A model generated the notes under the pieces. That model saw only the letters and a list, made by a program, of their open reading frames with translations, was not told where the DNA came from and did not search any database. A program made the translations under genes and the position numbers. Below, in pieces: positions 26,141 to 38,129 of a DNA stretch of 64,000 bases. The DNA lies in NCBI GenBank assembly GCA_963920525.1, contig OY986435.1:303993408-304057407 (forward strand). Reading direction: 5' to 3'. Every line of letters begins with the position of its first letter. Position 1 is the stretch's first letter. The stretch comes from Dichetophora obliterata. Lineage: Eukaryota > Arthropoda > Insecta > Diptera > Sciomyzidae.

Positions 26141-27632
26141 CAGCTGCGGTCAAAATAATAGTAGCGCCCTTATATTCATACATGTTTGGATAAATAATAC
26201 AAGTATACGAATTTCGGATCCGGTAAGTCCATTTTCATTCCTATATGTACTTTCAACACTCGTTCCAACTCCGTACTCAGTTTCCTCCTGTATTGTAAAA
26301 CTTTCAAGATACAGGGTGTTTTACGGTTTTGGTACGTGTTTAGTATTATTGATCTAGAATCTAAACTACTCACCATAAAATAAAAAATAATATTTTGTAT
26401 TCTAGAAAAAATATCAGATTTTTCATAAGTATATCAATCGCTTTCGTGTCATGTGCTGTAGCGGAGAAAAAATTTTGAGATTATCCAAAAAAATATCTAC
26501 AAATTTTCTATCTTTTGTTTTAGCGGAGTTGTTACTGTCCAAAGTTAGAATTTAAAAAAATACTGTTGATTAAGTGTATTTTTACATGAAAAAAAGACAT
26601 TTTAAATTTGGACGGTTACAGTTCCGCTAAAACAAAAGATAGAAAATTTGTTGATATTTTTTTGGACAATCTCAAAATTTTAGCTTCGAACCGCACATGA
26701 CACGAAAGCGATTGATATACTTATGAAAAATCTGATATTTTTTCTAGAATACAAAATATTATATTTTATTTTATGGTGAGTAGTTTAGATTCTAGATCAA
26801 TAATACTTAACACGTACCAAAACCGTAAAACACCCTGTATCTTGAAAGTTTTACAATATAGGAGGAAACTGAGTACGGAGTTGGAACGAGTATTGAAAGT
26901 ACATATGGGTATTTCTCTGAAATGGTCCACCGTGACAAGATAATGAATACATAAATGTTGCTCGAACAGGATACTCACTCAAGGAAAAAATTAAGTTGGA
27001 TTAATTTTGTAGTATATTTTTATTTTTTATTTTTCATTTTGAATAAAAGTTTAATTTTTTTGTAAAAAACTTCTGAAAATATATGTAAAATTACTAAAAT
27101 ATGTATGAAGGTAAAAAGTGTCACGTGCGTAATGTCACGTGCATAATTTACAATTTATTTTTTTCTTCGCCAACCCATGCATAGTTGCTTTTGAACAAAA
27201 CATGATTATAAAGGCCCATTACTAACCTTTATAAAAACATTTTTTCCGAAATAAAAACCTCCTACAATTCGCTTACTTTCGCACTTTTTCTTACGGTCCT
27301 AAAAGGCACTTCTATTTTTGTCACGTGAGTAAGTCAACTTTGATTGCATGGCATTTGGGTACCCAGTGCTCAATTTACCATTATATATACTTTTTAGAAA
27401 GAACTCATCACAAACAATGTAACGATTCTAGAATTCATTCCAAAATTCCAATCCACTTCTATTTTTTTAATATTCAAACACAATAAAACGCGTACAAATG
27501 TCGCGTGCATAACCAGAGAAACACCCATATAGGAATGAAAATGGACTTACCGGATCCGAAATTCGTATACTAGTATTATTTATCAAAACATGTATGAATA
27601 TAAGGGCGCTACTATTATTTTGACCGCAACTG
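26141..27632. mobile_element. TA-flanked foldback element with 420-bp terminal repeats
   Basis: The left end is CAGCTGCGGTCAAAATAATA and the inverted right end is CAGTTGCGGTCAAAATAATA. Both are flanked by TA (26139-26140, 27633-27634), like Tc1/mariner elements. The left arm 26141-26560 pairs with 26595-26906 continued at 27527-27632. The right arm is split by a 620-bp insertion (26907-27526). Without it the element is about 870 bp, nearly all palindrome. There is no transposase. Confidence 0.87.
26907..27526. mobile_element. 620-bp element nested in the right arm
   Basis: The ends GGGTATTTCTCTG and CAGAGAAACACCC are inverted repeats of 13 bp with one mismatch. ATAT flanks both sides (26903-26906, 27527-27530), and the left arm of the host at 26240-26250 shows the uninterrupted site. 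Inside, the motif GTCACGTGC/AGTAA occurs several times (27119-27155, 27320-27333, and GTCGCGTGCATAA at 27499-27511). No protein was recognised. The superfamily is unknown. Confidence 0.8.
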
Positions 27633-27634
27633 TA

Positions 27635-28189
27635 TGTGTCGATAAGCAATAACAGCTTAATTTTAATTTCAAAGTTTCAAGAAAACTTGCTTCAAAATTT
27701 TCAATCGCCATATAAGTTATATGAAAGGGTCTTTTGTTTTTGCGTTACATCTTTGTCTAAGGTACATCAATAACTCAGTTCTGTCTTAAAGGTAGAAATA
27801 TAATAGACGTAATGTAAAGTAACGAAATGTTGTCAACTGCCATCGAGACGGCAGGTAGTGTAAAAAAACGTAGCAATTATAATAAGCAGTAGCCAGGCAT
27901 TTGTTTGTCGTAAAAAACTGCACGTTCCCGTACAAGTTCAATTAAAACTTCGTCATCCATATCTGTGGATATATAAAACTATCACATTAATAACGGAAAC
28001 TCAACCAAAAGCGTAGTTCAACAATATAAAATAGCTCAATAATCGAATCTAACCTCAAAGTTCTGTCGCTTTTTGAACAGACGTAATGTAAAGTAACGTA
28101 GAAATCGAAATTCAACGTATCTTTACGTCCTGCTACATTACGTAACGTTTATTATAATTACTTGTATAAGAAAGTATTGTTTGAAACAA
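27635..28189. repeat. repeat-derived intron with recurring GACGTAATGTAAAGTAACG
   Basis: TAGACGTAATGTAAAGTAACG occurs at about 27803 and again, as ACAGACGTAATGTAAAGTAACG, at about 28079, with an inverted form near 28710-28725 (CAATACGTTACTTCTACTATA). This suggests a further element into which 28190-28678 inserted. Confidence 0.5.
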
Positions 28190-28678
28190 TTACTACGTTT
28201 CCATGGCGAGTTGAGTCTGAGTTGGGTTTTCGTCAAGTTGACAAAATGGTGTTTCAAGCTCAAAAGTGTTTTCATGTGCAACATCGAGTCGAGTTGCAAT
28301 TGTCAATTTTTTTAGGTTTTTCCACTTGTGCTCAATATGCACAATATTTTTATTTACGATGTCCCTTTTCTTAAACTCACTTTCGACAATTTTATATATT
28401 TCACTTCTTCTAATTTGTTTTTCCATCCATTATATCAAGAATTTTCTTTTCTTTAAATATTTCAATCAACAGCAAAGTATCTGCATCACTCCAAAAAACT
28501 CTTCCACTCGCCATTTTTTCTTGTGATAAATGAAATTATTCGCTTTGACAGATAGAATCAGCTAATTCTAACAAGTTTCGTGGAGTTTTGTGGATTTAAC
28601 GAAGTTCAACTCAACTCGCGTTTCAATGGGGAGTTAATCCCTAGTAATCCCGACTCAACTCGCCATGGAAATGTAGTA
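28190..28678 (-). mobile_element. 489-bp TIR element encoding a Myb/SANT-like protein
   Basis: The inverted ends are TACTACGTTTCCATGGCGAG and TACTACATTTCCATGGCGAG (as the inverse), continuing GTTGAGTC. On the minus strand an ATG at 28514-28512 opens MASGRVFWSDADTLLLIEIF followed by KEKKILDIMDG. After a one-base frameshift it continues RRSEIYKIVESEFKKRDIVN and VHIEHKWKNLKKL, to 28193. This is the Myb/SANT-like (GT1-type) DNA-binding domain found in the second protein of PIF/Harbinger elements and in domesticated relatives. There is no transposase. The target duplication is unclear (AAT on both sides is possible). Confidence 0.75.
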
Positions 28679-29344
28679 ATTAAGTGAAAGAACGCACTGC
28701 TCATTAGACCACAATACGTTACTTCTACTATAATTGGACCTTAAGTTGATTTAAGCTATTATTGCTTATCAGATGTTTTGTTTACTATTCACTATAAATT
28801 TTAGCAATAACTTATTTCTGTTCTTAAAAAAACATAGGCACAAACTATTTAAATATTGTTCGCAAAAAACCAAATTTTTTCAAAATTACAAAACAATGAA
28901 ATAAGAAAAATAAACGAAAACTTTATGAGAGGGGCCACAACTAAATTATTTTTAGTGTTAAAAATTGGCTTATTTTCAAAATATAAATTTTTTTTTGATC
29001 AATTAAAGATGAATTAAGAAAACGCCTGTTAAATGATTATTAAAATAGTAATTAAAAAAAAGAAAATTGTTTTTAATCTAGTTTTATTGTTTTCTAAATT
29101 GGGAAAAAATTTGATAGTTGCTGGTTACGGCCCTGGTAAAAACTTAAATGCATTATGCAGAAAAAAAGTCATAAAAAAGTCAACTTTAAAAGGTAAAAAA
29201 AAAAAATCGAAAGGCGACTTTTACAGTCTGAACAAGAAAAAGGTCCAAATTGACTTTTGCTAGCAATTGCACCTAGCTTATTCAAACTTGGCTCAAAAAC
29301 AACGTTTCGAACTTAATTTCGGATCTAATTTTGGCTCAGACCTA

Positions 29345-29542
29345 AACTGATTGAACTTAAAAATGTGGTGTGCCTTAGAGGCCATGGTTTGGTCGTCTCG
29401 ATACTCCAATATCGAGTCTCTAAAGCGCAAACTCGTCCAGGCAGTGTCAAATTTCACCATGCATGAGTTGCGTACTGCTATCGACGAGAGGCCAGCCAAA
29501 CTTCGGCTTTGCTTGAAGGCAAATGGGGGCAATTTTGAATAA
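29345..29542 (+). pseudogene. mariner-type transposase C-terminal fragment
   Basis: NLKMWCALEAMVWSSRYSNI followed by ESLKRKLVQAVSNF and RLRLCLKANGGNFE plus stop matches the end of insect mariner/IS630 transposases (typically SLK..L...W......R.A.....RL..C....G..FE). The upstream catalytic part is missing. No ends were recognised. Confidence 0.75.
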
Positions 29543-30013
29543 TTTGTTCTACTATTTATAGCAATTGAGTCACCCAATAAACAATTTTTGAAAAAATTAG
29601 GTTAGTAGAAAAGTATTGAAAGCGACACCTACCAACCCGCAGAAGACTCAAAATTTATACGGAATTTTAAAATTTTTCATATTTTATTTGAACGCGCAAA
29701 AACATTTGACTTGACTTCGGTCTGTAAATTCATTCTTTAATTACCCGCTATTAGGAGTTGACGTGTCAGTGAATTTTTGAAATGAAAAGAACTGATCACC
29801 GGGTTTTAGAGTATAAATGTCCAAAAAGTGTTACAATATCACAAATTATTACGCAAGTGTCTGACAAACACAAAATAATATTGTGACTTTCTGAAATTTA
29901 AAAACAAAACAGCTTTTGCGCAAATAGTTTTTCACCGACTTTATAATTAGCTCCCAAATAAAAAAGAACTTATGCATCGTTCTAAAATTTAATATGGGGT
30001 CGTTTAACGTATA

Positions 30014-30485
30014 AAGGTCTCTGCCCACTTGCGGCACGTAACGAAACGACTGAAAACGGCTTCGAAAAGGCAACGTCATGTTCAACGCACACTTAGCAGA
30101 ACGGCAACAAAAATTTTAATTAAACAAAACAACAAGCACAGAATTTTCTAATACGCAATTACGCAATACGCAATACGAAGAAGATGCAAAAAAATAATAA
30201 AATCGTAGAATTCGGATTAATCTTATGCTGTAAAAACGACCTATCGATGGCGAATTTTTTACTTTGCACAATAAACTGTTGGAATCCATTGAAATTTTTG
30301 TAAACAAAGCGAACAACAAGCCGGCCAGAATTCTTTGCAACGATCACCACCGGCTTTTTCGTCGGTGTCAACAGTCGTTGCCGTTTCGTCGTCGCTTAGT
30401 GAGCATGTATACATAAGAACACATGGTAGTTATATTTTGTAGTTTGGTGTCGTTTCGTTGCGTGACGCAAGTGGGCAGAGACCTT
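30014..30485. mobile_element. 472-bp MITE with 36-bp TIRs
   Basis: AAGGTCTCTGCCCACTTGCG starts the left end. The inverted right end is AAGGTCTCTGCCCACTTGCG followed by TCACGCAACGAAACGAC, against GCACGTAACGAAACGAC on the left. TA next to each end could be the target duplication. It is non-coding. Confidence 0.85.
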
Positions 30486-32585
30486 ACAAGTTCACAACGA
30501 CTGAAAAAATATGTTACCAATTCGCAAATAAACCTCCAAACAACACCCTCCTTTTTAAAAAAATGGGCTAAACATTTTTCAACGTCACAAAAATGTCTTG
30601 GCTATATACATAAATGAAATACATACTTGTTCTTGTCCAATGTTTAATCATGTTGAGCACGCACAATATGCTCAACAATAGATAGTATCATGAGTGCAAA
30701 ATATTTGTCACTGATAACATTGTCACTCGATGAGTGAGTAATTTGCAATACGTGGCAGCAAACACAATAGTACGAAATTTTTTTTGTTAAATAAAGACAA
30801 ATCTAAAATATTATCAGCCCAACTCGAATTACACCAAATCAATCGACGACCAATACCTCGCTAACGTGCGTCTGCCCGTCGACATGACTAAATGTTAAAA
30901 GGCTTTCGTAAACAGCTTATCAATGAAAACGTTTAAAACACTGAAACTGCTTTTGCTTGGTTAAATACCAGGTGCTTTAGCCCGCAGAAACTTTATCTAG
31001 TGGCATACCACCTTATCTGGACTTGGAAAAAAAGAGTTTAGTGAGCCTCAACTTGGTTTACGTTGTGCAATTTGTAGAGAGGAACTTCTGCACTGAAGTG
31101 TTGTATCAGTTGATAAAATTTATGCTATCTCGGCTATCTTGGCTGCAGGATTACAAAATACAGCTATAAAAATATAACTTTATCTCGCCGATATGTAATG
31201 AGCAACTTTTCACCTGCACAACTTTAATGGTTTACCCACACCAACACACAATCTGTGTGTGTTGTTGCAAATCAAACAGCCGCATATCTTATTAATTACA
31301 TTTTTATGTGAAGCACCTTATTTCTTATATAAAAAACACTATCTTTTTTTTTTTTTATACATATATTGTATGTTTTTGTTTATTCACTACAAACAAACTG
31401 CTTAATAATGCAACAATCGACAACCGCAACAACCACAACAAAACCAAATAATTTTCATTTAAACGTTTAAAAAAACCACCAAAACTTAAACAACATTTAA
31501 AATCGAATTAATTAAAACGAAAAAAACCGAAACGAAAACAAAAAAGATTTCCCACCGGGACAACTCTATAGATCGAGTGAAAAATTTGATTCAATGGAAT
31601 TCTACGTCTATCAAGAACAGCAACATCAACAACAACAACATCATCATCATCTGCAATATAAACGAGGTTTGCTTTGGTTGCAACTTTGCCATCCGTTTTT
31701 TTTTGCAATTTTTAATTTTGTTGGTTTTGCTGCTTGTAATAAAACCAAAAAACATTAAAACTTTGTTTATTAATGTTATTAAATGCAATGAAAAAGCCTA
31801 AAAAAACTTAACTAAAAATAGAAACGGAAATAAATTTAAATATATGCACGTCCAAATTAAAATGCCTGTTTGTTTTTAACTAGTTAATTTGTTGAATTAA
31901 GCTCGTAAAAGTGTATCGTTCATATCTATAAATAACTAGTTTGTAGCAATATTTGCCATGTTGCTGAAAGTTGATTTAACTTTTGCTAACATATTTTAAA
32001 AAAATAAAAAAAAAACTAAAATGTAGCTTGTACACTCACAAAAAAAAATTAATAGTAGTTGAAACAGAACAGAGGGAAAAAAGCTGCTCTTGAAGCATTT
32101 TTCACAGCTTAACCAATTATTGTTCAATTAATATGCGAATGTGTGTTTTTTCATAATCTGGCATTAGTTTTGCATAGTTATTTTAAGAACGCAATTATTT
32201 AAAAAAAAACTAAAAGTTTTTTGATTGATGACATTGTAATGTAGAATGTAAGCGGAAGGTAATAAATCTGATTTATGTTGCTAAGGATCAATACTTTTTT
32301 CAAAGTAATTTTAACGCAGCAGTAAAATATAAACATTGTATTGTAATTGAAGTTTAATTTAACATAAATTCTGAAATGATAGAGAAAAAGTAAAGAAATC
32401 CGTTTATAACATCGTAGAAACTCTTGTTAAAAGAATTTGTGGCGCCATTTTTTGATTTTTTTTTTGTTTAATTTATTTCTATCTCTTTCGTTTTCGTTGT
32501 GTTTTTGACATAGAGGAAAATTATGTTTGATATTTTTGCGTTTTCTTGTTGCTTGTGCATCTTTAGTAGCGTACCTACTCGCGTT
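30486..32585. other. intron sequence
   Basis: No mobile element or gene was recognised. It includes a short CAA/CAT-rich microsatellite at about 31614-31652 and several A-runs. Confidence 0.6.
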
Positions 32586-32589
32586 ATTA

Positions 32590-32760
32590 CTTACTGCGTA
32601 AGGTAGATGTCATCAGTCTCTGAACGGCCATGTTTGAACAAATGTATTTCAGAATTGTACACAGTCAAAAATCTTGGACTCATTTTTAATGCAATCGTTG
32701 GAATCATGCATTTTTAATACCTGTTGGTACTAGAATTTAAACTCTATTTGAAATTTTTTT
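32590..32760. repeat. dispersed repeat, copy 1
   Basis: GTAAGGTAGATGTCATCAGT and CTGAACGGCCATGTTTGAAC match 35283-35325 (GTAAGGCAGATGTGTCATCG, CTGAACGGCCATGTCCGAAT). The similarity continues into tracts that contain a direct GGTACTAG/GATACTAG motif. Family unknown. Confidence 0.6.
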
Positions 32761-33029
32761 AATAAAACCTACAATAATATTTAATACATATTGGAATAAA
32801 AAAAAAAACATCTTTTGGCTTGGGTCAGTTCTTATGTATGTTTATCATTCCTCTCAATAGGTGGCTTCATACAGTAGTTTTTAGAACCATAAACTTATAA
32901 CCTAAACGCAGTGGGTTCGAACCCCATAGGTTTCGTTATTTCTTATTTGTGTCAAAAATATTTTAATACAAGCATGTGTTACGAAAGCTGTTTGATAATT
33001 CCGTGAAAAATGAAACAAGGAATGATTTT

Positions 33030-34110
33030 ACGGCAAAAAACGTTTTATTTCTCAATTAAGTCTCCTTTTATTCCTCCAATTTGTTTATCCCATCCGAAAA
33101 ATACGTTTTCGGCCTCTGTTTTTGTGATGAGCTCCTCTCTTGTGTTGGATCTCTTTTCGCCGAGCCATTTCTTCAGGTTTGGAAACAAAATAGAGGGCCA
33201 GATCTGAAGAATATGCTGGATTAGGAAACAATTCGTACTTGAATTCATGGAATTTTGCCATGGGAGCTGGGCATGTGTGAACGCGCTCATTATCTCATTG
33301 ATGGAAGAGCATATTTTTCCTCGCCAAATGGGGACGTTTCTCTTTCAAAGCGTCGTTGAAACGGTCCAATTCGGCTGCATAGCATTCGCCATTGATCGTT
33401 TTTTTCGGTGGAAGGTAATCGATGTAGATTATACCGCGTTTATCCTAAAATACTGTTGCCATAACCTTTCCGGCCGATATCGCCGTTTTCGCCGTTTTAG
33501 CCTTTTTCGCCTTCTTCGAAGCACGTTCGGTCGGTGAAGTCCTTTATTTCGGCTGTTTCTTTGTTTCTGGTATGTGGTATGTAGGGATGGATCCATGCTT
33601 CGTCCAAGGCTACTAATCGACGGAAATATCCTTGTTATCTTTGTTCAACATCGCCAAACACGCCTTTGAATCAGTCACACGATCGCGTTTATGGTCGAGA
33701 GTGAGCAAACGCGGCACCCATCTTGCGGATAATTTTTTCATATTCAAATGATTTCGCAAAATGTTCCACAGCCGTTCGTTTGAGATGCCTACAGCCTCTT
33801 CAATCTCGCGCAATTTAACTCTGCAACCGGCAGAGTTCACGATATCGTGAATTTTTGTGACCATTTCTAATGTGGTGACTTCATTTTGGCGTCCAGAACG
33901 TTCGGCGTCTCTTGTGCTTGTACAACAGCATCGGAATTCAGTAAAACACTTATGAATCATTCCAATCGGTGATGCAGAGTCCCAATAGTATTTGTCAAGC
34001 CTTTTCTTAGTTTAGCTGATGGTTTTTTTTGCGCAAAAAAATAATGCTTGATGAGCACACGAAATTAATTTTTTCCATTTTCGCCGAAATTCACAAGATC
34101 TTCTGCTGTC
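33030..34110 (-). pseudogene. mariner transposase pseudogene
   Basis: On the minus strand, MEKINFVCSS at about 34077 leads into MIHKCFTEFRCCCTSTRDAE (33613-33960). HTH text follows (VKLREIEEAVGISNERLWNI) with LSARWVPRLLTLDHKRDRVT. Downstream in other frames LVALDEAWIHPYIP keeps the first catalytic Asp, NIDYLPPKKTINGECYAAEL follows, then DRFNDALKEKRPHLA and KNMLFHQ near 33250. Stops and frameshifts separate these and the part after LFHQ is lost. The order and motifs are those of a full mariner gene of about 345 residues. It is antisense to scrib. Confidence 0.85.
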
Positions 34111-34579
34111 AGTGGCTGCCAAAAAAAAAAAAAGAACTAAGCTTCGCTACGAGCTGAAATTTTGAAAGTAGTCTGTCTATTCACAGAAGGTAGTTAGCAT
34201 GATCAGTGTTGCATTTAAAGTTACTATGCGTAAAATTAAAAAAATCACTAAATTCTCAAATTGCCCTCGTAACATTTTGTCCCATGAGGAAATAAAACTC
34301 AGTTTTAATATATGACGTCGTTTATATTTTAATACAGTTTCGGTGTGGTTACATATACAAAACAGAACGTATTATAATTTGGTCTAAGATTTTTGACCGC
34401 GTATAAATGCGTTGGAAGTCTCAAAGCTATATCGTATTGAAGGAATACCCTGTAGGAATATCCATTTATCACTGGGCTTGAGGTTAGATTAAGAGGGATG
34501 TACAGCCACGTGAGTTCCATTGTTATTCTCTATGTTAGTGAAACAAAAAACTAAAATGAATGAAGGAAGTGGATCTAGA

Positions 34580-35150
34580 TTTGGTGGAGCTACGTTGATA
34601 AAACCATCCGGTGCTCCTTATAAACGTTAATAAACAAGTATTCCAGCAGTGGAATATCCACAAGCTCCTGCATTTCTCCGTAATGTCTGCTTACCGTATG
34701 GCGAAGTCGACGTTCTTGGAGATTGGGGCATTCGCATAATAGATGTTTGATGGTTTCTTCCTCTTCAAAATCTTCGCAGCTTTTACAGAAGTTTTCTACA
34801 GTGCTTATATTTTGTGAAGAGCTATCGATCGCACTTCATTTTGTGTCGCAATGACCTGGGATCCAGTTGATATTGAGCCTATGGTGATGATTGAGACAGT
34901 CTTAGGTGAGACTGGCAACAGTCCCAAATAGATTTTGATTTGATTGTCTCGCTTTAATTTCAGCTTGCAAGTCAATAAAAATTGTTATCCTCAAAACGTG
35001 CGTTTTCAATAGCTTGAAAGACACTATAGTAATCTGGTATTCATGAAAGCAACAATATTTGTGGGCATTATTGCTGCTGTGCCCTTCTCCACTTTGGAAC
35101 CGTCAGTGAATATCTGAATACCTCCTTCCCCATGTTGACTATTTTTTAAT
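34580..35150 (-). pseudogene. LINE 3' fragment with RNase H and Cys-rich tail
   Basis: The minus strand shows HGEGGIQIFTDGSKVEKGTA (RNase H first motif) near 35100. Further down it has CKSCEDFEEEETIKHLLCEC and PNLQERRLRHTVSRHYGEMQ, the C..C....H....C tail found after RNase H in I/R1-type LINEs. The intervening RNase H has stops. It is 5'-truncated, a different copy from the LINEs at 21055 and 38130. Confidence 0.8.
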
Positions 35151-35269
35151 CTGCAAAAGCTTTGCAAACAAAGCACTTTTTAGAATTCTTTTTGGGTAGA
35201 AGATCTATTTGATAAAAAACAAGGACCGGTGAGATCAAAGAAATAAGATAGGAAAATACACAACATATT

Positions 35270-35425
35270 TACACTCATTGTGTAAGGCAGATGTGTCATC
35301 GGCGTCTGAACGGCCATGTCCGAATAAGTGTAATTGAAAATTGATACAAAAAGCCTTTCAGGTATAATTGGTATCGTCATATACCCATTGAGTGATACTA
35401 GGTTTTATATTTAGATTCAGAAGGA
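35270..35425. repeat. dispersed repeat, copy 2
   Basis: The direct partner of 32590-32760, with about 60-70 percent similarity judged by eye. Confidence 0.55.
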
Positions 35426-37120
35426 TGTACAGTAGACTGGCCATGCATTTGTGTGAAGAATTTCAAAATTTCTAAAATAAAAAATATAACTAGTTAAAAG
35501 CGTAAGGATTATAATAAGAACCAACATGTTTTTATATAATAACGCAGAAATTTATTGACTTTTTGCATATTTCTCGACTTTTTTTGCTCCTATAACCTAA
35601 TTTTGTTAAAAAAACTGGTATGCACTTAACTTTTTATTAAACTGATTCTAACAATGAGACCACAAACATTAAAAGTGAAAACAACATCATCAGTAACTAT
35701 GGCATAGTCTTACAGCCCTATTCTGGCAAAGTAACAACTTGTTAACCAGTATTTTGAATATTTCAATGTGTTTGTTGTAATTTTTTGATTTCAAAACAAA
35801 ATTTGAAGCTCAAATAGAATCAATTTTGATAAAAATTGTCAACTGCTTTTCATTGACAATTTCATTAAAAAATTTTGTTTTTTGTGCTTCAAATTTCGTT
35901 TTGAAAACAACAAACATATAGAAATATAAAATATACGGGTAACATTTGTTAATTTGCCAAAATTGGGCTGTTAAGCTGTTTTGTGCAAAAATTCGGATAA
36001 AAAAAGTTACAGCTGTTAAAACTTTACTTCTTTTTAAATTCTCAAAGTTCCTGTTTTTGGTATTTCGAACACATACATAAAAAAAACGATAAAAACTATG
36101 TTTTTGATATAAAATGACTTAGTCATTTAAAAAAAAAATATTTCTTATTTTAGTTAAAGACAATTTTGGAATTATAGCACTGCCAACATATCAGACCCTG
36201 GTTTTAGGGTTAAAAATATCAAAAAAAAAAACTCCAAAACACCTTAAATTTAATTTTCACACCTGGAACTCAGCACAGCTGATCTCACGTTTTTATAACT
36301 AGTCATATACATATTAGCTTTTCGAAAAACTCTTAAAAATGCCCAGTATAATGTACATACACGGGGGTAGTTCGAAAAATTTCAAACAAAGAACTAGTAA
36401 GGAATTATCTTTGACTGGATCGCAGTTAGTACACCCCACAGTATATTCTAAGTTATGCATGTTTAAAAAGTTTAATGACGTCATTTTGTATAGAGGTTGC
36501 GCGTGATGTTCATCCAATTTTGCCTAAACTCAAATGCAGAGCACATTAAAGATATGGAAGACTATGTGTAAATATGTTGTTAATACACACATTTTTGTAG
36601 AATTTATAAAAGTTATACTACGTTGATGCCGTCACTTTGTATGGAAGATTGGCCCAATTTTAATATTCTTAGCATATGTGCATAGTTTTAGTACATAAAT
36701 TAATTTTTGTGGAATTTTAAGAGACTTCACCGATTTCATATAGTTACTTTTAATGGGAGGTAGGCGTGGATTTTATACAATGTTGACACATTTAAAATAT
36801 ATAGTAAATATTTGAGACCCAAGCCAAGTTTGCTCGTTCTCGAACTTTATCTTCGTTTTTTTAAAATAATATAATACCAAATTTCAATATTATGAAAGCC
36901 TGTCCACAGACAGCCAGACGGACATGGGAAAATTGATTCAGAAGGTGATGTTGATCAATAATGTATCAACTTTTCTATACCTACCACGCTTCCTTTTAAG
37001 CGCTACAAATGGAGTGACAAAGTACGAGTGGTATAAAATAATAAGTCCTCCTGGTAATAAAAAGTAAAACAACATCAGCGATAATAGAAAAAATTCAGAC
37101 AAAAATTTCACGTTTGTTAC
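35426..37120. other. intron sequence
   Basis: No gene was recognised. At 36720-37030 the text (GGGAGGTAGGCGTGG, CAGACAGCCAGACGGACATGG, CGAGTGGTATAAAAT) is of a kind often seen repeated in fly genomes, but no terminal repeats are visible. Confidence 0.5.
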
Positions 37121-37200
37121 ACTATTTTTTTTATTTATTTTTTTTTATTTATTTATTTTTTTTATTTATTTATTTTTTTTTTATTTATTTATTTTAAATA
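37120..37200. repeat. (TTTA)n microsatellite
   Basis: Runs of TTTATTTATTTATTTTTTT repeated four times over about 80 bases. Confidence 0.9.
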
Positions 37201-37639
37201 TAGTATTGTTGACATATAAGACAGAGTCTTTTGAATGCATCAAGCAGTTTAGAATAACAACTAGTTATAAAAAACAGAAAAATAAATATAACTTAAAACT
37301 AACATTTAGTGATTTAACAAAAATAATTAATAATAAATATTATAGCAACAACTAGTCATAAATAATAACAAATCATGAATGAACAAAAAAACCTTATTAC
37401 ATTATTAGATAAAAAAGAAAAAAACCTAAATTATTTTTATTCTATTAGATGAAGAAATAGTAAGTTTAGATAGATAAGTAGTAGTATTAGGAAAAGTATT
37501 CGAAAATATCATGCTTAAAGTTGCGTTTGTTTTGAATAATTTTATTTCTTAGAGGTAACGAATTTCAAATTCTGATAGCGTACACAAAGAAAAGTCTGTT
37601 TGAGATTAAAAAATTGTATCTCGGGATAATTATATCTCT

Positions 37640-38110
37640 ATATGTTGTTTAGAAAATTTCAACTGAAACACAGGAAATATCTTTTAAACTTTTGAAAATA
37701 TCAATTACTATTCAAAAACTTAATTTGAAACTCAAAAACATTAACTAAATTCAGAAAAGTTCATTGATATTCAAATTTTATATGAAATATAAAAAATTTC
37801 AATTTGAAAACAACAGAAATTCTATTTTCAAATCAAAATAGATAAAATGATACTTAGAAATTCCTGTTTAAATTCAAAAAGATTAATTAAGCCAGAAAAA
37901 TCAATTGAAATTCATAAGGTTATGTGAAATTAAGAAAATTCCAAGACAGCATTTGAAATTAGACAAAAATATAAATTTAATTTAAAATTAAAACAAAAAC
38001 CATTTTAAATTAAAAACTCCATTTTAATATTCAGAAAAGACCAATTGAAATTCAGAAAAAATGTGCAGAAATTTATAAAAGATCAATTGTAATTTAAATA
38101 AAAAAAATTA
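37640..38110. repeat. degenerate repeat block, inverted partner at 44930-45400
   Basis: A chain of diverged 25-30 base units such as CAATTGAAATTCAGAAAA and AAAATTTCAATTTGAAA. The inverse units (TTTTCTGAATTTTAATTGG) form the block at 44930-45400. Together they bracket the LINE and its hAT-like insertion. Confidence 0.65.
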
Positions 38111-38129
38111 TGTTAAAAAATTTGAATTT

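Noticed and set aside
31577..31801. Asn/Ile-rich frame near a CAA/CAT microsatellite
   Set aside because: Low-complexity translation with no domain and no splice context.
32862..32935. tRNA-like T-arm (GTGGGTTCGAACCCCAT) at 32911-32927
   Set aside because: The T-arm can be drawn, but no matching acceptor stem, D-arm or anticodon arm is found upstream at the right distance. It may be a tRNA-derived SINE relic or chance.
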